64,000 nt of DNA, from NCBI RefSeq assembly GCF_010365785.1, contig NZ_CP048387.1, positions 62,001-126,000 of the forward strand, given 5' to 3'. The notes under the pieces were generated by a model. It did no database searches. It saw nothing but the letters and a program-made list of their open reading frames with translations, and had not been told where the DNA came from. Positions within the stretch are counted from its first letter, which is position 1, and each line of letters opens with the position of its first letter. Positions 33,077 through 44,855 of this stretch are shown here, in pieces. The translations under genes and the position numbers were made by a program. This DNA comes from Spiroplasma sp. TIUS-1. GTDB lineage: Bacteria > Bacillota_I > Bacilli_A > Mycoplasmatales > Mycoplasmataceae.

Positions 33077-33874
33077 ATGAAATCATTCGCACTAAACATT
33101 GCAAAAATAAATCCAAGTGATTTAACACCAAAAGAAAAGAAGTTAATTGAATACATAAGTAAAAACTTTTTAACTATCGCAGACGAGGATATGAGAATTG
33201 AAAAATTAGCACAAGAAGCAAAAACGGGATACAGTGCTATTTATGCTCTAATAAACCAAGCTGGATTAAGTGGATACAAAGAGCTACTTTCTACAATTAA
33301 GTTTGATGCTGATCAAACAAGAAAAAGTTCAAACCAATCATTTGATGAATCTATCAAGGACAAATACATTGAAATAATTAATCAAGGGTTTAATTCATTT
33401 GACGAAAAAAACTTAGAATTTACAGTTGATTTAATTACAGAAGCTGAAAATATTAATATAATTTATTGAGATAGTGAACTTGCAGCCCCTGCAAGACAAT
33501 TATGAAGAGTTATTTACAAAATTGGTTCAAGACCAATATTAAGTGATAAAGAAGAATCAGTTATTAAAGATGTTATTGAAAACACTACTTCAAAAGATGT
33601 TTTTATTCTTTATTCAACTCTAAGTTATAAATCAGAAAGATTTAAAAATTTTGTACAAGAAATTAAAAATGCTGGAGCAAAAATTATATTTATTGGTATT
33701 AAAGAACCAGCTAAGGGTATTAAAGAACACATTGATGTTAAGCATGTAATTGTAACTTCAACTAACAAATCAGATGACCTTATTCAAATATCAGATGTTG
33801 GAATTTACACATTCTTCAACGATATGATAATCGCAAACTTATTAAATATACATAATAGTAAAAGTAAGAAATAA
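33077..33874 (+). CDS. RpiR-family transcriptional regulator
   Basis: 265 residues. An N-terminal HTH_6 domain (about 1-80; LTPKEKKLIEYISKN, then AQEAKTGYSAIYALINQAGL) joined to a SIS sugar-phosphate-binding domain (about 120-260; VFILYSTLSYKSERFKNFVQE). RpiR proteins sense phosphosugars. It starts 4 nt after tsaD, in an operon with no sugar gene, so its regulon is elsewhere. One TGA in the SIS start is read as Trp. Confidence 0.88.
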
Positions 33875-33885
33875 AAAGGGATAAC

Positions 33886-35097
33886 ATGGAAGAAAATAGA
33901 TTAGACAGTAGGAACACATCAAAAAATAACACCACTGAACTAATACAAAGACAAGTTCAACAAACAACAATTGTCAACAGAACAAAAAAGTTTTTATCTA
34001 TTTTCTATGGAGCATTTGAAAATAATTATAAGCCAAGTCGCAAAATTAGAAAACAAATATTAAAAAATAGTAAACAACCATATATAGATTTAGAAGTTGC
34101 TAAATATAATAATATGGTCAAAAAATTCTATAAAAGACCAGAGCTTATGATTAATGACTCAGAAAATTTGAAAGAATTTAATATTTTGTCATTTGATGGA
34201 ACTAAGTTAAATGGTATGGTTTATGAACCAAATGTAGGTTCAAAAAAGTGAGTCGTTATAAGTCATTGATTTACAGGTAATAAATTTTGAATCACATATC
34301 ATGCTCAAATATTTGCTAAATTAGGTTATAACCTTATGGCAATTGATTTTCGTGGACATGGTAATTCTGAAGACAAGATAACAACACTTGGAGTCAACGA
34401 AACACATGATTTCATTACTGCAGTTCGTTGACTACACCAAAATAGACAGGTTGAAGAAATGGGACTATTTGGAACAAGTATGGGAGCGTTTGTGGCAAAC
34501 TTCGCGTCACTAAAATACTATAAAGAATTAGATGATTTAAACTTAAAATTTATTGTTTCTGATGCAGGATATGTAAACATATCAAAACTAATATGACATT
34601 TTTCAAGAAGACTTAGTTGATGAATTAGAAAAAAAAGAAAAGCAGAATTGTTTGAAAAGTTTATTGCAAAAATGGATAAATCATCCACAATTATTGATGA
34701 TGAAATTATTAGTTATAAAGATATTAACTTGTTTAGATTTTTAAAAAATAGAGCTAATTCAGAATCTGATTTTAAATTATTCCCCACATTGTTTTTTCAT
34801 TCATTGGATGACAAGCAAACAATGAACCAAGAAACATATGAATATGTGATTAAAAGAACAAGATATTACAAAGGGCACATTGATGATAGGATTAAGGTTT
34901 TTTCATCAGCCCCACATACACAGTGCATTAAGTTTCATTTTAAAAAATATAATGAAATTATTATTGAATTCTTAGAGAGCTTAAATTTGTTTGATGAAAA
35001 TCAAAAACAAATGGCTGCAAATATTAGAGAAGAATGACAATTAAAAGTATTTGATGAAAACGACAAAAGAGACGTTAAATCTAAATTATTAGAATAG
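33886..35097 (+). CDS. alpha/beta-hydrolase family protein
   Basis: 403 residues. The hydrolase core follows an N-terminal extension of about 100 residues: VVISHWFTGNKFW (oxyanion region), IDFRGHGNS, the nucleophile elbow GTSMGA around residue 200, and a candidate catalytic His in SAPHTQCIKF near 345. Serine hydrolase or esterase of unknown substrate, probably cytoplasmic since no signal is visible. Lies 11 nt after rpiR and 8 nt before asnS. Confidence 0.8.
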
Positions 35098-35105
35098 GAG
35101 ATATT

Positions 35106-36464
35106 TTGAAAATAATAGATATATATAAAGAATTTAAAAAGTTAAAAAAAGAGATTACAGTCATTGGTAGAGTTAGATCTAACAGGCAAGGTAAAGCTGT
35201 TTCTTTTTTAGTTTTAGATGATGGAACTTATGCAAAAGATTTACAAGTAGTATATAAGCCAGAAACTATAGGATACTCTCAATTTTCTGAAACAAGAGTT
35301 GGAGCAATCGTTTCAATTAAAGGTATGATAATTGAAACTCCTAATAGACCTCAGCCATTTGAAATTAGTGCAACTGAAGTAATTTTATTGGATAACTGTG
35401 CAGAAGATTATCCACTACAAAAAAAAGAACATACTTTGGAATATCTAAGAGAAATTCCTCAATTAAGAGCTAGAGCTAAAACTTTCCAATCAACATTCAG
35501 AATTCGCTCTTCAGCAGCTTTTGCTATACATGAATATTTTATCAAGCAAAATTTTGTATATATGAACACACCAATTATTACTGAAAATGATGCAGAAGGA
35601 GCAGGGGAAGCATTTGTTGTAACAACTAGAAAAGATGCTAAATACGACCAAGATTTTTTTGGAAAAAAAGCAAGTCTTACAGTTTCTGGTCAATTAAATG
35701 CTGAAGCAATGGCGCAATCATTTAATTCAGTTTACACATTTGGACCAACATTTAGAGCTGAAAATTCACATACAAATAAACATGCATCTGAATTTTGAAT
35801 GGTTGAACCTGAAATTGCTTTTGCAGATTTAGTCAAAGATATTGAAATAATTGAAGGATTAGTAAAACATGTAATTGACTATGTTCTAAAAAATAACTTA
35901 GAAGATCTTAAATACTGTGAATCATTCTATGAAGAAGGATTGATAGAACGATTACAAAAAATGTCAAATGATAATTTTGAACAAGTAACTTATAAAGAAG
36001 CAATTGATATATTAGTTGAAGCTTCTAAAAAGATTAATTTTGAAGAATCTAATATTAAATTTGGAATGGACCTTTCAACAGAGCATGAAAGATATATTTG
36101 CGAGAAGCACTTTGCAAAGCCAGTATTTGTTACAAACTATCCAAAAGAAATAAAATCGTTTTATATGAAATTAAATGATGATGGAATTACAGTTGCAGCT
36201 ACTGATTTGCTTGTACCAGGAATAGGAGAATTGGTTGGTGGAAGTCAACGTGAAGATTCTTATGATAAGTTGATTGAAAGGTGTAATGAATTAAAAATTA
36301 ATCCAGAAGATTTAAAATGATATATTGATTTAAGAAAGTTTGGGTATTTCAAATCAGCTGGATTTGGGTTAGGATTTGAGAGACTAGTTATGTATTTAAC
36401 TGGAGCTAAAAATATTAGAGACGTTATTCCGTTTCCAAGAACACCTAAAAATTTATTATTCTAA
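35106..36464 (+). CDS. asnS: asparaginyl-tRNA synthetase
   Basis: 452 residues, class II synthetase. N-terminal OB anticodon-binding domain (about 15-105; [20 protein letters not shown]), motif 2 [21 protein letters not shown]-like region near residue 220, and motif 3 [13 protein letters not shown] near the C-terminus. It starts with TTG at 35106, preceded by TAGGAG, so initiation may be modest. Two TGA codons are read as Trp. Its tRNA-Asn substrate is at 59238. Confidence 0.96.
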
Positions 36465-36516
36465 TAATTTAAATATTGATATAAAATAATATAAATAATC
36501 CGAAGGAGACAACAAC

Positions 36517-37488
36517 ATGATTATAAGTTTTATTGTTACAACTCAATTAAATGAAATTGATTTTAAAAAGACTCTTAAGTCAATTAAAACTCAAACTTTG
36601 AAAGACTATGAAATGATTATTGTTGTTGATAGCTCAGAAGAGGGTGATGACTCAATTGGTTATAAAGAAGTTAGAAAAATAATGTTAGAAAATTCAAACA
36701 TTAAATTAATAAAAAATTCTCTTGACCAAGGAAAAGCAAATTGTTGAAATGATGCAATGGCAATTGCTGAAGGTAAATATATTAAATTTATCAATGACGG
36801 TGAAGAAATTAGTGATAACTTTGTTGAGGCTCTTGCAACATTAATTGAATCAAAAGATCAACCAGACATTATTGAATATACAACTTCTTTGAAATACAAA
36901 ACTAGATCATATGAATCATCTTTATTTTTAAGAAATAATAAAGTTTATGACTTAAATACAGAGTTTGAACCATTAGCTTATACATCAGAATTAGTGTTTA
37001 ATAAAATTTACAAGACCGAAATTGCTAAGGCAAACAAATTAAAATTTAGAAGAAATCAAAGATATGATTTATTATTCGTTTATAAATTTCTTTCAAAAGC
37101 CAAAACATATATCTACATTGCTGATGAAATTAAAAGTTCATATCCAGTTAGACCTGTTGATTATTCAATGTTTGATACTGTTAATCAATGAACACATATC
37201 TTCAATTGATTTAGAGAAACTAATGATTATAAAGTAAATGAAGATTATGTTAAATACGCTTACTATAAATTGCTAGTTCATAGATGATTATGGAATTTAC
37301 AATGAGAAGGAAATAAAGTTCTTATTAAAAAAGGTGTTGAGTTTGTAGAAATGAAATTCAAAAAAGAAAAAAGAATTAAGTTTATGAAATCAAATAAAGT
37401 ATTTTTAAAAGCAAAAGATACAAAATTCCAAGATATGGTGGAAAATTTTGAATCACATATCAAACTTATCGGTAGAGTTACAAAATAA
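36517..37488 (+). CDS. family 2 glycosyltransferase-like protein without a normal DxD
   Basis: 323 residues. The N-terminal GT-A fold is recognisable: ISFIVTTQLNEIDFKKTLKS, YEMIIVVDSSEEG, and the acceptor signature GKANCWNDAMAIAEGKYIKF. Where DxD (metal/nucleotide-sugar binding) normally follows there is INDGEEI, so activity may be altered. No membrane helix is evident, so a cytoplasmic or peripheral role is likely. AAGGAG ribosome site. First gene of a probable operon with the RDD protein and pcrA. Confidence 0.8.
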
Positions 37489-37509
37489 TTTAAATAACTA
37501 GGAGGAACC

Positions 37510-38181
37510 ATGAGAAATTATTCAAATGATGTTCCTTCTTTTTTATTGAATAAGAAGTTAGTTAAACCATTTTGAGGAAGATTGCTAGCAGCTAGATTTT
37601 TTGATTTATTCTTAGTTAGTTTACTGCAACTTGTAGTAATGTTTTGTTTTAGTAATGTTGATTCAAGTATTGTCAAAACAATAATTATTATATTCATACA
37701 ATTTTTAATGATAAATTTATATTTTATCTTGATTCCAATTTTCACAAATGGAAGAACTTTGTTTAAATTTATTTTTGGTTTGATAGTTTTGAGCGATAAT
37801 AAAACAAAAGTTGGAGCTTGGAAAATATTTACAAGAGAATTAGTATTTGTAATAATCCCAATAGGTTTATTTCTTTTAACTCAAATTATTGAAGTTGTTG
37901 TGGCTTTAAAAACAAACGCAACTGCAAGTCAAGTTGGATGAATTGCTCGTGCTGGATTAATAATATTTTTTGGTTGAAGTATATATACATTAGCCACAAT
38001 TTATGTCCAGGCAGATAACTTGGCTTGAGTTGACATGAAAAATAAAGTTCGTGTTTATAGATTAGAAACAATAATTAAAAAGAAAAAAGTAGATACAAAA
38101 TATGAAATAGTGAAAGACCTTCCTTTAGTTTTTAATGAAGAAGATTTACAATTAGAAAATAAGGATGACAAAAATGAGTAA
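37510..38181 (+). CDS. RDD-family membrane protein
   Basis: 223 residues. WGRLLAARFFDLFLV (RDD motif-like) opens the first helix; three or four helices span about 25-180, followed by a charged cytoplasmic tail ending [16 protein letters not shown] proteins have no single known role. AGGAGGAACC before the ATG is a strong ribosome site. Its end overlaps the pcrA start region. Confidence 0.82.
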
Positions 38182-40339
38182 ATTAAATGATTTAATTAAA
38201 TCCTTAAATGATGAACAAGTAGATGCTCTACTTGAATTAAATAGACCCCTTAGAATTTTAGCTGGAGCAGGTTCAGGAAAAACTCGAGTCATCACTGGTA
38301 AGATTGGGCATTTAATTGAAAACGAGGGAATTCATCCAAGTAGAATATTGGCTTTAACTTTTACTAACAAAGCGGCCAATGAAATGAAGGAAAGAATACA
38401 TAATTTAATTGGAACAACTCCAAGATTTATAACTACATTTCACTCTTTCGGTGTTCGTGTTTTGCGTGAAGAATTTATGAGTGTGGGTTTAACTTCAGCA
38501 TTTCAAATTGTAGATACATCAGATCAGTCAACAATAATTAAAAGGTTGATAAAAGAAAATAATATTGACAGTAAATTGAAAGATAAAGAAGTTATTGGAT
38601 ATATTTCAAGATGAAAAAATCAACGTCTTGAAATATCTCCGAATAACTCAACAAACTATAAAGAAATTCAAATTGCAAAAGTTTATAACTTGTACTTAAG
38701 ATATATGAAAGATAATGATTCAATTGATTTTGATGACTTAATTTTAAAAGTTGAAGATTTATTTATTTCTAATAAAGATGTTTTAATTAAGTGATCTCAA
38801 AAATTTGAATATATATTGGTTGATGAGTTTCAAGACACATCAACTTCACAATATCATATTGTAAAACTTTTACTTGCTAATCGTGGTTGCTTAACCGTTG
38901 TGGGTGATCCAGATCAAAATATTTATTCATGAAGAGGAAGTGAATTAAATATTATTTTAGATTTTGAAAAAAATTTTAAAAATGCTAGAACTGTATTCTT
39001 AAATAAAAACTATCGTTCAACCCAAAAAATATTGGATGTTGCAAATGATTTTATTGATAAAAATAAAATGCGTGAAAAAAAAGATATTTATTCAGATACA
39101 AAATCTGGAGCTAGTGTTCATGTTAAGGAAGCTGCATCACAACCATTTGAAGCAAAATATGTATCAAATAAAATAAATGAGTTAGTTAATAAAAAAGGAT
39201 ATAAATATTCAGATTTCTTTATTCTCTATAGAAATCACGCGATTTCAAGACCATTTGAAACATCCTTTCAAAATGAAAAAATCCCATTTGAAATATACGG
39301 GGGAATGGCCTTTAGAGACAGGGCTGTCGTAAAAGATTTATCATCTATGATAAAGATGATGACACATGGAAATTTAATTGCATTCAATAGAGTGTTTAAA
39401 CACGTACCAAAAATTGGAGCGGTGACAGTTGAAAAAATATTTTCATTAGCAAAGTCAAAAGACAAAACTGTATTAAGTTTATTTTTAGAGGATTTTGATG
39501 AGTTGCAATTAATATCAAAAAATTTGGAAAGTTTTAAGAACATACTTATAACAGCTAAAAGTGAAATAGATAGCAATGAAAAACCTGTAAAAATATTGCA
39601 AGGAATAGTTAGCGGTTTGGGATATGAACTGCAATTTAATTCCAAGTCAAGAGAAGATGAAGAAGCTAAGGCAAACATTCTAACATTTTATGACCAATTG
39701 GAATCTTACATTGAACTTACTGATGGTGAAATTACAAATACACATGAATTATTTATTAGCTTTTTACAAAATGAAGCAATTGATGTAACTAACGCAGAGA
39801 CCGATGAGAATCCAAACAAAGTTGTTATGTCTACAGTTCATGGAGCAAAAGGACTTGAAAGACGTGTTGTATTTATTGTTGGAGTTAACAATAACGTGTT
39901 TCCATCTAGATTTTCAAAAATTAGTGTTAATGCTCTTGAAGAAGAAAGAAGATTATTTTATGTAGCTATTACTCGAGCAAAAGAAGAACTTTACATTATG
40001 TACTCGGTTGGAACTTTCTCTCATTTAGCGGGAGAGGTATTATCGACATCAAGGTTTTTGGAAGAAATAGATTCTAAGTTATATGAATTAGAATCAAATA
40101 TTTTTTATCACAGTTCAAGTGAGATGTCTTCAAAAATAATTATTCCAACAGTTGAACAAAAACAAATTAATACAAGTTCTAAAGAAGTTGTAAAAGGAGA
40201 TATTGTTGAGCATGCAGCTTTTGGGCTGGGTGTGGTAATTTCAATTCAAGGAAAATTCATATCCATTGCATTTTCAGATCCAAAGTATAAAACTAAAATG
40301 ATTCCACTTAATTCAAATGTGTGGTGAAAAAGCAATTAA
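38174..40339 (+). CDS. pcrA: UvrD/PcrA-type SF1 DNA helicase
   Basis: 721 residues, normal for PcrA, a 3'-to-5' helicase in repair and plasmid/replication restart. Walker A GAGSGKT near residue 33, [24 protein letters not shown] (Walker B/motif II), [12 protein letters not shown] (motif III), [18 protein letters not shown] (motif V) and [10 protein letters not shown] (motif VI). I prefer ATG 38174 because AAGG (38161-38164) is 9 nt upstream; an in-frame ATG at 38165 is too close. It overlaps the RDD gene by 8 nt. Confidence 0.94.
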
Positions 40340-40342
40340 TGA

Positions 40343-40348
40343 TATAAT
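40343..40348 (+). promoter_or_regulatory. -10 element of ptsH
   Basis: Perfect TATAAT 28 nt before the ptsH ATG, overlapping the sequence just downstream of the pcrA stop. AAAGGA ribosome site follows. Confidence 0.6.
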
Positions 40349-40375
40349 TAATAAGTATAAAAGGAAAAAATTAAA

Positions 40376-40639
40376 ATGACTTCAATTAAAGCAATTATTG
40401 TAGATCCAGTAGGACTACACGCAAGACCAGCTTCAATATTGACTAAAGAAGCTTCTAAATTTACATCAGAAATTAAAATCAAATCTGGTGAAAAAGAAGG
40501 TAACTTAAAATCAATCATGAACATTATGGCGTTAGCAATTAAAACAAATACAGAAGTAGAAATCCAAGCAACTGGAACAGATGAAAAAGAAGCAATCGTA
40601 GCTATCGAAGCAGCTATGAAAGAAAACAACTTAATCTAA
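40376..40639 (+). CDS. ptsH: phosphocarrier protein HPr
   Basis: 87 residues. Accepts phosphate from EI (44856) at His15 in DPVGLHARPAS and passes it to sugar EIIs such as EIIA (46596). Regulatory Ser46 is present in GNLKSIMNIM. A/T-rich start with AAAGGA. Separated from ptsI-crr here by an inserted two-gene cassette. Confidence 0.97.
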   Translation: MTSIKAIIVDPVGLHARPASILTKEASKFTSEIKIKSGEKEGNLKSIMNIMALAIKTNTEVEIQATGTDEKEAIVAIEAAMKENNLI

Positions 40640-40658
40640 TTTCTACAATTTATATTAA

Positions 40659-40687
40659 AAAATGGCACTTTGAAGTGTCATTTTTTT
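40659..40687 (+). terminator. terminator of ptsH (copy 1 of a duplicated terminator)
   Basis: AATGGCACTT (40661-40670), loop TGA, AGTGTCATT (40674-40682), T7 tail. It is nearly identical to the terminator at 44767. Confidence 0.88.
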
Positions 40688-40725
40688 GACTAAATTTAAG
40701 TAATTTAATTTAGTCAAAGTATAAT
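40686..40725 (+). promoter_or_regulatory. promoter with perfect 11-bp inverted repeat before the helicase-nuclease
   Basis: TTGACTAAATT (40686-40696) and its exact inverted copy AATTTAGTCAA (40707-40717), 10 nt apart, so half-site centres are two helical turns (21 bp) apart. A TATAAT -10 at 40720-40725 lies just beyond. This is the layout expected for a dimeric repressor operator. It could instead be a second, T-poor hairpin after ptsH. Confidence 0.55.
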
Positions 40726-40780
40726 TAAAATAAATAACACAATTTTGGAAGATATAATCACATTATTAAAAGGTAAGAAC

Positions 40781-43700
40781 ATGATTAATATAAAAGACTC
40801 AGTTATAAATAATTTTAAAACAAGACTAGTTTCTACAAATAGAAAATCTGGAACTTTTTTTAACCAATTTTCAAAAACATCGCACTCAATTGATTTATTC
40901 GAATTTGAAAATCAAAATATGATTTATTCAGCTACTAAAAAAGAAGAAAATATTTCATTGCAAATTGCTATGAATTCAAAAAAATTTGTAATTAAAAATT
41001 CAGGACACTCTGAAAAAGAAGATGAAAAAAGAAAAATTAATCTTTGTAAATTACTTGGTCAAATTATGAACAAGGCAAAATTATACAATCAAGAAAAAAA
41101 TGTTGATGCATTATTTTTAGGGACATATTTTATTGAAGGGGTATTAGCAAATACAGAAAAAGAATATTTTAGAGCTCCATTAATGTTTACACAGTTAAGA
41201 ATTGAAAAAATAAACACAAACAGATATGAGTTATTTATTGAGGATGAAAAGATAATTAATAATTCACTATTATCAATATTCGCGAATAAAAATAATAAAA
41301 CATTTTCAATATTAGATATCAGTGATCAAAAAAAATTAGGAGAAACTGAATCTTTTTCATATTTTAAAAGTATATTAAAAAGTGTTGGAATTGAAATGAT
41401 TGATTTAAATTCAAATTGAAGTAAGTCTTACAATAATGAATTGAGATCTGCACCCAAAGGACTTAAATCAGAATTATTTAAGGAATTTATATCTAGGAGT
41501 TCATTAGGATTAAATGCTTACACATGTAACTATGCTGCACTTGGAGTTTTTGATATTGCTTCTAGTACAATTTTATCTGCATACGATGAAATGGAAGATC
41601 CAGATTTTTTAGAAGAAATTTCATCTGAAGTTCATGATAGTTTTTCAAAAGATAAAGCTGAATGAAAAACAAATGAAATTAAAACCATTTCAAATATGGA
41701 TTATACACAAAAAAGAGCTGTAATTAATTCTCTATCAAATTCATCGTATATTTTTGGCCCCCCAGGAACTGGAAAATCACAAACAATTGTAAACATTTTA
41801 GCAAACATTATTGACTTAAAACAAAGAGCGATATTTGTTACTGAAAAAAAAGTTGCTTCAACTGTTGTATATGACAAAATGAATAAATTAAATTTATTTG
41901 TACTAATGTTACATAACAATGAAAAAGCTTCTAATGTTCATAATAAAATCAAAGAAACTGTAAATATAGTATTAAAAAATATTAACAATGGTAGTTATGT
42001 TACGGAAAGAACAAATATCGATATAGAAATTGACAACATTTTTAAAAAATTAAATGAATATAAAGCGTTATTCAAAACCGATCTTGGTAAAAGATATTTA
42101 ACTTTAATTTCAAATAATAAATTAAATCATGAGAAATATTCAATATTAGAAAACGAACTAGATAAGCTTGAAATAAATGAAATTGATTTAATTTTGGGTA
42201 TATGCAGTGACGACGATATTGAAAATGTAAATAAATTAATTGAATCATTAAATGAAATAAAACTACCCAAAACAATGTGAAGAAATTTATTTAGTGATGA
42301 TTCAATTGAATATGTTTTATTCAATTGAATCACTTTAGGTAAACAAAAATCTAGACTTGGATTATTTAAAAAGAAAAAATTCAATCAATTCAAAACACAA
42401 GACTGCAGAATTCTGAATTTATTAAACATGATCAAAAATAACGACGACAAATTAGTTTTACTTAAGTTTGTATTAAGCTCATTAGATAAAAGCATAAAAA
42501 TTAACTCTCTATTGGATATTAAATTTCTATTCATTAAAAAATACAAAAAGATAAATGAAAATTTGATCAACTTTTATAATTCAGATTGAAATTCAAAAAT
42601 AGCTCAATACAACAAAACAAAAGTTTTATTTGATACAGAGCAAATATATGCAGATAGAATTGAGTGAATAATTTATATCATACAAACTAAAACTTACAAT
42701 GATGCTAATGACTCTTACAAAGAAAAAAAATTACAGACATTATTTAATGATATGGTAAGAAAAATTGAGAGTACTAAAACAAATGTTAGACTAAAAACTT
42801 GATTCAAAAGATATTATCCAATAATGGAGTTATTATTTCCAATTATATTTGGGTCTCCTGAAGTTATGGCAAACCATAAACTTATACCACTTGAAAAAGG
42901 CGAGTTTGAATTTGCATTGTTTGACGAAGCTTCACAAATTTATACAGAAAAATGTATTCCTTCAATGTTTAGAGCAAAAAAATATATTGTCTCTGGAGAT
43001 GATAAACAATTATCTCCTTCATCATTCTTCTCTTCTAGAGGAGAGCAAGAAATTGATGAAGATGAAATTGACAATTTAGAATTGGAAAACCAAGGGATTG
43101 CAGATTTGATAACTCATGAATCACTAATTGATCTTGCAAAAGGTAGATATAAAAAATATATGTTGCAATATCACTATAGATCAAAAAGTGAACCATTAAT
43201 TGCTTTTTCAAATAGTAGATATTATGAAAATAAATTAAAAGTAGTTAATTCTAATGATGCAAATGATAGATCTATCGAATGTAAAAATATAAATGGAACA
43301 TGAATTAACAATACAAATGATGCTGAAGCAAAAGAAATTGTGAAATACATTATTGATTTCTATAGTAAAGAATTAAATCAAAATAAGTCATTAGGTGTAA
43401 TTACATTTAACAGTCCACAACAAAAATTAATTACTGATTTATTGGAAAAAGAATCTGCTGTAAATAACAATGTTTTTAAACAAATGAATTTATCAAATGG
43501 TACTGAATTATTTATTAAAAATATTGAAAATGTTCAAGGTGATGAAAGGGATATAATCTTATTTTCAATTGGTTATGCAAAAAATGAAAAAGGGTTATTT
43601 AGAAATTCATTTGGGTCATTAAGTCAGTTTGGCGGTGAAAAAAGATTAAATGTTGCTATAACAAGAGCAAAAGAGAAGATGATTATTTTTAAATCTATAA

Positions 43701-44212
43701 ATTCTGAAGTGTTGAACATTAAGCAAGATAATCTTGGACCTAAACATTTTAAAGAATTTTTAAGATATGTTGAGCTTCTACAAAAAGACAATGAAGAATC
43801 TAAGGAACAAATTAAATCATTGCTGAACATAGATCAAAACTTATTTAGTAAAGGTGGAGATGGATTAATATTTGATTCTGAATTTGAAGTTGAAGTATTT
43901 AATTTTTTAGAAAGCAAATTAGATAAAAGCAGATATGAATTAAAGACTCAAGTAGAAACGAGCGGGTTCTATTTAGATCAAGCAATTTTTGATAAAAATT
44001 TAAACAAATTTATTCTTGCTATAGAGTGTGATGGTTGAGCTTATCATTCATCCGATATTCAAGTACAAAGGGATTTTGAAAGACAATCTTATTTGGAAAG
44101 TAGAGGATGGCAGTTTGTAAGGATTCCATCTACATTATGATGAAGTGAAGAGAAGTATAAAGATAAACTATGAAGTAGTATTGAAAAAATACTACATATA
44201 GATAAGGAGTAA
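40781..44212 (+). CDS. SF1 DNA helicase fused to a C-terminal PD-(D/E)XK-like nuclease domain
   Basis: 1143 residues. ATG at 40781 preceded by AAAGGTAAGA; an earlier in-frame TTG lacks a good site. An N-terminal region (about 1-300) of unknown fold precedes the split helicase core: Walker A FGPPGTGKSQT near 325-335, then a long helical insertion (about 400-690), motif II FDEASQIY near 714, motif III SGDDKQLSPS, HYRSKSEPLIAFSNS, motif V NVQGDERDIILFSIGY and motif [12 protein letters not shown]. The last 110 residues resemble Vsr/DUF559 endonucleases: E in FDSEFEVEVF near 1033, D1066 in FYLDQAIF, E1082-x-D in IECDGWAYH, then GWQFVRIPS. Suits a DNA-degrading, possibly phage-defence, role; the function is inference. 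Confidence 0.85.
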
Positions 44213-44213
44213 T

Positions 44214-44744
44214 ATGCCATGATATTTTGGAGTTTTGATTTTTTTTGCTGTAATATTTTTTATAGTTCTAATAATTTGAAGTATTTTTGAACAAGCTAAA
44301 AGAAAAGAAAGATTTGAAACGATACTATATGGATTAATAAATGAATCCAAATTATATCTTAAAAAAGCTAATTATAGTTTTGAAAACAATTACATATATG
44401 AATCAATGGTGTCTGAAGTTAAAAGTATAATAAGTGATAATAGAAGTTCAACTTTGTGAGCTGTAAAGGATTCAATAATACAAAGAAGTCCTAACATGAT
44501 ATCCAAAGTTTATAGAACAGTTAATAAGTATATTTGTGAAGATAGAGGAATTGAAGTAACAAAAATAAGAGTAAAGTCTGAAGATACCCAATTAATAAAT
44601 TACGAGAAAACATTATATATTGATGAGCATGAAAATAAAAATGAAAATAATGTAAATTCAAATGGTTTAATAAACAATGAATCTAAAAACAATAATTATA
44701 AAACACATGAAAAAAAACCTAAAAAATCAAGAATAAATTATTAA
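44214..44744 (+). CDS. membrane-anchored protein coupled to the helicase-nuclease
   Basis: 176 residues. Residues 5-25 (FGVLIFFAVIFFIVLIIW) form one membrane helix; a cytoplasmic part with a predicted helical core (about 30-115) and an Asn/Lys/Glu-rich disordered tail follows. No family is recognised. AAGGAG lies inside the end of the helicase gene and the ATG is 1 nt after its stop, so the two are translationally coupled and probably act together. Three TGA codons are read as Trp. Confidence 0.75.
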
Positions 44745-44766
44745 TTAAAATTATTGAATTATTTAA

Positions 44767-44795
44767 AAATGGCACTTTGGAGTGTCATTTTTTTT
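44767..44795 (+). terminator. terminator after the cassette (copy 2)
   Basis: AATGGCACTT, TGG loop, AGTGTCATT, then eight T; differs from the ptsH terminator at 40659 by one base in the loop region. Ends the helicase-nuclease operon and separates it from ptsI. Confidence 0.88.
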
Positions 44796-44855
44796 GATTA
44801 TAATTCATTCTTAAATAGTGTTATTATTTAAAGAGACACTAGGAGAAATTATTAA

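Noticed and set aside
38165-38173. Earlier ATG for pcrA
   Set aside because: The AAGG site is immediately adjacent to ATG 38165, leaving no spacing; ATG 38174 has 9 nt.
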